Part shown: positions 60,238 through 64,000 of the stretch, in pieces
How the letters are laid out: every line of letters starts with the position of its first letter
How positions within the stretch are numbered: the first letter of the stretch is position 1
Assembly: GCA_017514235.1 (NCBI GenBank)
Contig: JAFWKK010000081.1
Span: 1 to 64,000 of the forward strand
DNA: 64,000 bases
Source: Kiritimatiellia bacterium
Lineage (GTDB): Bacteria > Verrucomicrobiota > Kiritimatiellia > RFP12 > UBA1067
Direction: 5' to 3'
The notes under the pieces: model-generated
The model's input: only the letters and a program-made list of their open reading frames with translations
Told to the model about the DNA's origin: nothing
The model's database searches: none
Translations under genes and position numbers: made by a program

Positions 60238-61554
60238 ATGGTGACACGCAAGGAATTCATAGGCGCCTCTGCAATGTTCGCGGCGGCGGGAGGCGCGCTC
60301 GGCGCCGACAGGGATGAAGCTGTTGAAAAGGTGGCGGCGACGCGCTCTTCCACGCCTCCCCGCAATCGGCACCCCTATCAGGGAATCGACTGGGCGACGG
60401 CGCACCAGATACGCGGCACGACGCACGTCCACTGCACGACGCAGGCGGATCTTGATGTCATCCTGAAGCGCATCGAGTTCCTCACGCTCTCCAACTACTA
60501 TCCGAGCGCGCCGTGGTATCCGCTTGAGAAGATGACGGAGAACTACTGGCGCATCCACCACGACTTCCCGGTGGTGGTGAAGGGCAAGCGCACGGAAGGG
60601 CCGTTCGACTGGAACAAGATCGTGAAGCCCATTGTCAAGGACCTTCCGCCGGAGGTGCAGTCGGAGTATCCGTTCAAGGAGGGCGGCAAGATCTTCCGTC
60701 CACTGCCGGATGGTGTTCTGGAGGCGCCGAACGCGGAACATCACAGGTTCTACATAGATGATGGGCGGATGTTCGCTTGGTTGCACATCAACTCGCCCGG
60801 CTCGATGTTCGGCACCGGCACGTTCGACAAGAAGCGATTGCTGATGAAGCGCTGCGGCTACGACTGCGGTTCCGGTGAACCCTGGAGGACGGCTGTCGAC
60901 CGCATGATTGCGGGCCTGATCCATCCGGACGGCGGCGGCGTGACCATCAACCATCCGATTTGGTCGTCGTACAGCCGCAATCTCCTGCTGAAGCTCCTCG
61001 ATCACGATCCGCGTGTGCTGGGCATCGAGGTGATCGAAGGCGGCAGAACGAACGGCGAGACGTACTGGGACTGGGTTCTTGCGACAGGGCGGCAGTGCTT
61101 CGGGTTCTTTGTGCCGGACCACAGCATCCGCCGGCCGGACGGCTCGTTCGGCGTGAACGTGCTCGTTACGCCGGAGCGGACGGCGCACGCCTGCCTGAAG
61201 GCCTACCGTGACGGAAACTTCTATGGCGCGAAGCGGGGACTCAACGAACTCAAGTTCACGCGCATCGCATTCAACGGTGCGACGGTGGAGGCCGAGACGG
61301 ACAAGCCCGCACGGCTGGCTGTCATCACGGGCTGTGGCGTCGTAAAGGAGGAGCAGAAGGCGACATCCATCAAGTGGACGATGGAAAAGGAGGCCGGTTA
61401 CAGCGCACTCCGCCGCAACGCACACATCTTTGCGCGCGTCAAGGCGTATGCGACCGACGGTTCGGGCGAAGAGCTCTTCTCGCAGCCTTACATGCTTGCC
61501 ACCGGAACGATCACTTCGGATTTCCCCGACAGTGATTTCAAGGGGCACATGTAA
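60238..61554 (+). CDS. Exported degenerate PHP-like protein
   Basis: 438 residues. The N-terminus VTRKEFIGASAMFAAAGGALG is a Tat-like signal with Lys in place of the second Arg. HVH (in GTTHVHCTT) and VTINHPIWSS match PHP positions, but the usual TDHN motif reads LSNYYPS, so at least one metal site is altered. A later VPDHSIRR may supply ligands. A C-terminal domain similar to that of the upstream PHP protein is present. The two genes may be diverged paralogues with different activities. Confidence 0.7.
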   Translation: MVTRKEFIGASAMFAAAGGALGADRDEAVEKVAATRSSTPPRNRHPYQGIDWATAHQIRGTTHVHCTTQADLDVILKRIEFLTLSNYYPSAPWYPLEKMTENYWRIHHDFPVVVKGKRTEGPFDWNKIVKPIVKDLPPEVQSEYPFKEGGKIFRPLPDGVLEAPNAEHHRFYIDDGRMFAWLHINSPGSMFGTGTFDKKRLLMKRCGYDCGSGEPWRTAVDRMIAGLIHPDGGGVTINHPIWSSYSRNLLLKLLDHDPRVLGIEVIEGGRTNGETYWDWVLATGRQCFGFFVPDHSIRRPDGSFGVNVLVTPERTAHACLKAYRDGNFYGAKRGLNELKFTRIAFNGATVEAETDKPARLAVITGCGVVKEEQKATSIKWTMEKEAGYSALRRNAHIFARVKAYATDGSGEELFSQPYMLATGTITSDFPDSDFKGHM

Positions 61555-61616
61555 CGCTTTGGGGTTGATCTTCAGATTGATGGGACAGGTGTGCGGTCTT
61601 GCTTGACTTCCCCGGG

Positions 61617-62705
61617 ATGAAGAAGACGCTTCTCTGCCTTTGCGCGTTGGCGGCGTTCCTTGAGGCGGGCGCGAATGCGCCGGAGCCTTTCAGGGCGCAT
61701 TATACGCCCGATGTGGCGGCGCGGAAGCAGGTGCGCGGCGTGATGCTCTCGCAGTATTCGGTCTGCGAGGACGACTTCAAGACGCTCGCCGAGTGGGGTG
61801 CAACGGTGGCGCGCTACCAGATGTATCCCGTGGGCGAACGGTGGAAAGGCAAGACGTCTGACACCGCAGGCTTTGCGGCCTGGCTCGACTGGAAGCTCGG
61901 CGTGCTGAAAGGCGAGGCGCTGCCGCTGGCGCGGAAGCACGGCATTCAGCTCGTCGTCGATCTCCACGTTCCGCCTGGCGGGCGCGGCGGAAGCGGCATG
62001 AAGATGCTGGACGATCCCGTTTGGGCTGACTTCTTCGTGGACTGCTGGAGGAAGATCGTTACGCTTCTCAAAGACGAGAAGGGAATATATGCATACGACC
62101 TCATAAACGAGCCGACGCAGTTCGGCAAGCCGAAAGTCTGCGACTACCTGGAGATTCAGCGAAGGGCGACGGCCGCAATACGGGAGATTGACGCTAAGAC
62201 GCCGGTAATAGTTTCGTGCAACGCCGACGGCGCGTGGTGCGCCCCGTCGGCGTTCAAGTCGCTGAAGCCGATCGATTTCGTGAACGTCTTCTACCAGTTT
62301 CACATGTACGAGCCTTTCGCGTACACGCACCAGAAGGTGTTGCCGCAGTTCAAGGAGACGGTTGCAGCCTATCCCGATGCGGCGAAGGGCTGGAACTCCG
62401 AAGGGCTGAGGCGCATCGTAGCGCCTGTGTGCGATTTCGAAAAGAGGTATGGCGCGCGAATTTTCGTCGGCGAGTTCTCCGCCGTAGCCTACGCGAAGGG
62501 CTGCGACCTGTGGATCGCCGACGTCGGCGCGCTCCTGAACGAATACGGCTGGGACTGGTGTTATCATGCCTTTCGCGAATGGCCGGGGTGGAGCGTAGAA
62601 CATGCCGTGACGGAAGGTGACAGCGCGGCCACGGCGAAGTTCGCACCGTCCGCTGACAATCCGCGTCGTCGCGCCTTGATTTCGGTTTTGCGTGAGTCTC
62701 GTTGA
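61617..62705 (+). CDS. Secreted GH5-type glycoside hydrolase
   Basis: 362 residues. A signal peptide (KKTLLCLCALAAFLEAGANA) is followed by a GH5-like TIM barrel: VVDLHVPPGG, the acid/base motif YDLINEPTQ near residue 165 and the nucleophile motif FVGEFSAVA near 288. The family covers cellulases, mannanases and related enzymes; specificity cannot be read here. ATG 61617 is chosen for the signal peptide. It has no nearby promoter, so it may be transcribed with the PHP-like gene 62 nt upstream. Confidence 0.87.
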   Translation: MKKTLLCLCALAAFLEAGANAPEPFRAHYTPDVAARKQVRGVMLSQYSVCEDDFKTLAEWGATVARYQMYPVGERWKGKTSDTAGFAAWLDWKLGVLKGEALPLARKHGIQLVVDLHVPPGGRGGSGMKMLDDPVWADFFVDCWRKIVTLLKDEKGIYAYDLINEPTQFGKPKVCDYLEIQRRATAAIREIDAKTPVIVSCNADGAWCAPSAFKSLKPIDFVNVFYQFHMYEPFAYTHQKVLPQFKETVAAYPDAAKGWNSEGLRRIVAPVCDFEKRYGARIFVGEFSAVAYAKGCDLWIADVGALLNEYGWDWCYHAFREWPGWSVEHAVTEGDSAATAKFAPSADNPRRRALISVLRESR

Positions 62706-62756
62706 ATTGCCGAATTTTATTATCGTTTTTTGCCCAAAAGCAATCCTTGGATATGA

Positions 62757-62762
62757 TATAAT
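62757..62762 (+). promoter_or_regulatory. TATAAT promoter of the last secreted protein gene
   Basis: GATATGATATAAT lies 51 nt before the ATG at 62814, spacing very close to that of the 53409 gene. Confidence 0.6.
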
Positions 62763-62768
62763 GCACAT

Positions 62769-62787
62769 CGGTGGGGTGGACCCATCG
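62769..62787 (+). promoter_or_regulatory. 5'-terminal stem-loop
   Basis: CGGTGGG pairs with CCCATCG (one G-U) around a 5-nt loop. The stem begins about 7 nt after the -10 box, i.e. at the expected first base of the mRNA. Confidence 0.5.
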
Positions 62788-62813
62788 AAGAACAACACAA
62801 GGAATTGTAAGTC

Positions 62814-64000
62814 ATGAAACAGATTTTTTCTATGGCTTGCGCGTTCTGCGCGGCGTTTGGATTGGCGGTTTCCGCTACGGCTGGAAACGTCACATTGACA
62901 TGGGACGCCTCGGCGAACCCCTTGCCCACGACGCTGGGCGACGCGGCGACAGGACTATTGGAGTTCACCTACGACCCCGGAAATGCAAGCGTCGTCTCGA
63001 ACATCACTGCGCATCCGGTGGATGGTGGTACGATTGTCATGACGGGCGACCAGATTGATCTCTGTAGCCTACCTCATGTCATAATGGCGGATGTGGGGGA
63101 GCTTGTCTTTTCCAATGCCGTTAATGGTGCAGCAAACATTTATTGTGAAAGTACGGTGCAGAACTATAATACAATCTCCTACAGTGGCGCGAACTTCGAT
63201 ACGGAATACAGGACAATCTTCGCCAACCAGAACCTTGATGACTGGATGCCGTACGAAACTGGCAATGCTGGCGGCAAAGGTTGGTGGAAGACTGATGGCA
63301 TCAAGACATACAACATCAGACATGAAACAGACGGTTCGCTTACCGCCCAGCGTCAGGCCGACCTTGGCAGTGGGTTGATGGGTATCGTTAAATTCCAGCT
63401 TAAGCAGAACGGGGCGAACATTGATGGGCGTGTCATCTATGCTGGATATTGGAACAAGACAAAAGGACCTGTCGGCACCGATTCTGATGATGTGATTGCA
63501 AATCCTGTTAAGTACGGCGAGTTCACAAATCAAGGCGTTTCTACTCCGACGAAGGACTCCGGCTATGGTATCAACAAGATCACGATGTATCGTGTGAAAG
63601 GACTCCCAACTGTGCGATTCGCCGGTGGACTTGATATCGTTCAAGTCCTTTACGCGCGTGGATTTACGCACGTCATTTATGAGCGTGCCGTGACTGGCAG
63701 CGCCAAGCTGGGCTATCAGGCGGATGCCAACGGCATTCTGACATTCCGTGATCCAGATTATCTCTTCGATCCATCGGCTAAAGCCGGCGGCGGAAAGCTG
63801 AGCGATTTTGGATTAAAGGGTAGCGGCACGATAGAGTTTGAGGCGACGGATGCGCTGTCTGGCGATGAAACGTATGACACGTTCACGCTCTCCAGTGCAC
63901 CTTGGATACCGACATCTTGGATCACGATTGCCACGAACAAATTACTCAAAAACCTTCTGGATGTTACGGCTGTTTTTGGTGGTGCATCCATAGGAGGGGA
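62814..64000 (+). CDS. Secreted protein of unknown function (partial)
   Basis: 395 codons are visible and the frame is still open at the right edge. The signal peptide FSMACAFCAAFGLAVSATA is almost identical to that of the four-LamG protein at 53409, including most of the DNA. The mature part is beta-rich (NVTLTWDASANPLP, LEFTYDPGNASVV) and resembles the repetitive secreted proteins of this lineage; I recognise no domain. ACAAGGAAT precedes the start. Confidence 0.75.
   Translation, partial: MKQIFSMACAFCAAFGLAVSATAGNVTLTWDASANPLPTTLGDAATGLLEFTYDPGNASVVSNITAHPVDGGTIVMTGDQIDLCSLPHVIMADVGELVFSNAVNGAANIYCESTVQNYNTISYSGANFDTEYRTIFANQNLDDWMPYETGNAGGKGWWKTDGIKTYNIRHETDGSLTAQRQADLGSGLMGIVKFQLKQNGANIDGRVIYAGYWNKTKGPVGTDSDDVIANPVKYGEFTNQGVSTPTKDSGYGINKITMYRVKGLPTVRFAGGLDIVQVLYARGFTHVIYERAVTGSAKLGYQADANGILTFRDPDYLFDPSAKAGGGKLSDFGLKGSGTIEFEATDALSGDETYDTFTLSSAPWIPTSWITIATNKLLKNLLDVTAVFGGASIGG

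Overview
The window looks like chromosomal DNA from a GC-rich, probably anaerobic, host- or glycan-associated bacterium. My best guess is the Kiritimatiellota/Verrucomicrobiota (PVC) group. That placement is inference from content: Tat-exported Gfo/Idh/MocA enzymes, DUF1080 and LamG proteins, an indolepyruvate:ferredoxin oxidoreductase subunit and a ferredoxin:thioredoxin-reductase-like domain. No rRNA, tRNA or CRISPR array was recognised.

Positions 1-31864 are mostly housekeeping genes on the + strand in tightly overlapping operons. A secreted purple-acid-phosphatase-like gene leaves the left edge on the - strand. Then come a MATE exporter, a sodium:solute symporter and D-galactonate dehydratase (dgoD); DUF177-rpmF-plsX-leuS; a MraY-family transferase, an unknown gene and argH; a two-domain eukaryote-style glycogen debranching enzyme; nadD fused to an FTR-like Cys domain, then tcdA; a fused GlpA-like/FAD oxidoreductase with DUF1667, G1P dehydrogenase and a HAD phosphatase; a PIG-L deacetylase, coaD, a metX-metW fusion, nusB, ribD and ribE; iorA and rlmI. 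Many promoters are extended -10 boxes (TATGnTATAAT) with no visible -35. Several lie only 6-9 nt before the start codon, which predicts leaderless mRNAs.

Positions 31861-38731 hold a lipoprotein SGNH hydrolase, a divergent AraC regulator, and a chimeric gene joining a GntR/LacI-type regulator to a pectinase-like beta-helix, just behind a decayed symporter fragment. A DUF1080-TIM-barrel fusion lipoprotein and a Tat-exported Gfo/Idh/MocA oxidoreductase follow; these two fit 3-keto-glycoside chemistry.

Positions 38944-53223 look like a sialoglycan-use region in two transcription units that share an almost duplicated promoter of about 90 bp. Unit 1 encodes an N-acetylneuraminate-lyase-like enzyme, a sialidase-like propeller, a propeller-TIM fusion, a LamG protein and a Tat-exported GH20-like TIM barrel. 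Unit 2 encodes an aldo/keto reductase, a Gfo/Idh oxidoreductase, an SDR and a sodium symporter. Between them sits a lower-GC DUF4143 ATPase with an ordinary -35/-10 promoter, flanked by related repeats and decayed gene ends.

Positions 53353-64000 encode a four-LamG secreted protein, two PHP-type Tat proteins, a clan GH-A hydrolase apparently frameshifted at a CCAACCC heptamer repeat, a GH5 enzyme and a secreted protein that runs off the right edge. Heptanucleotide repeats occur at three places and resemble cyanobacterial STRR elements in form.
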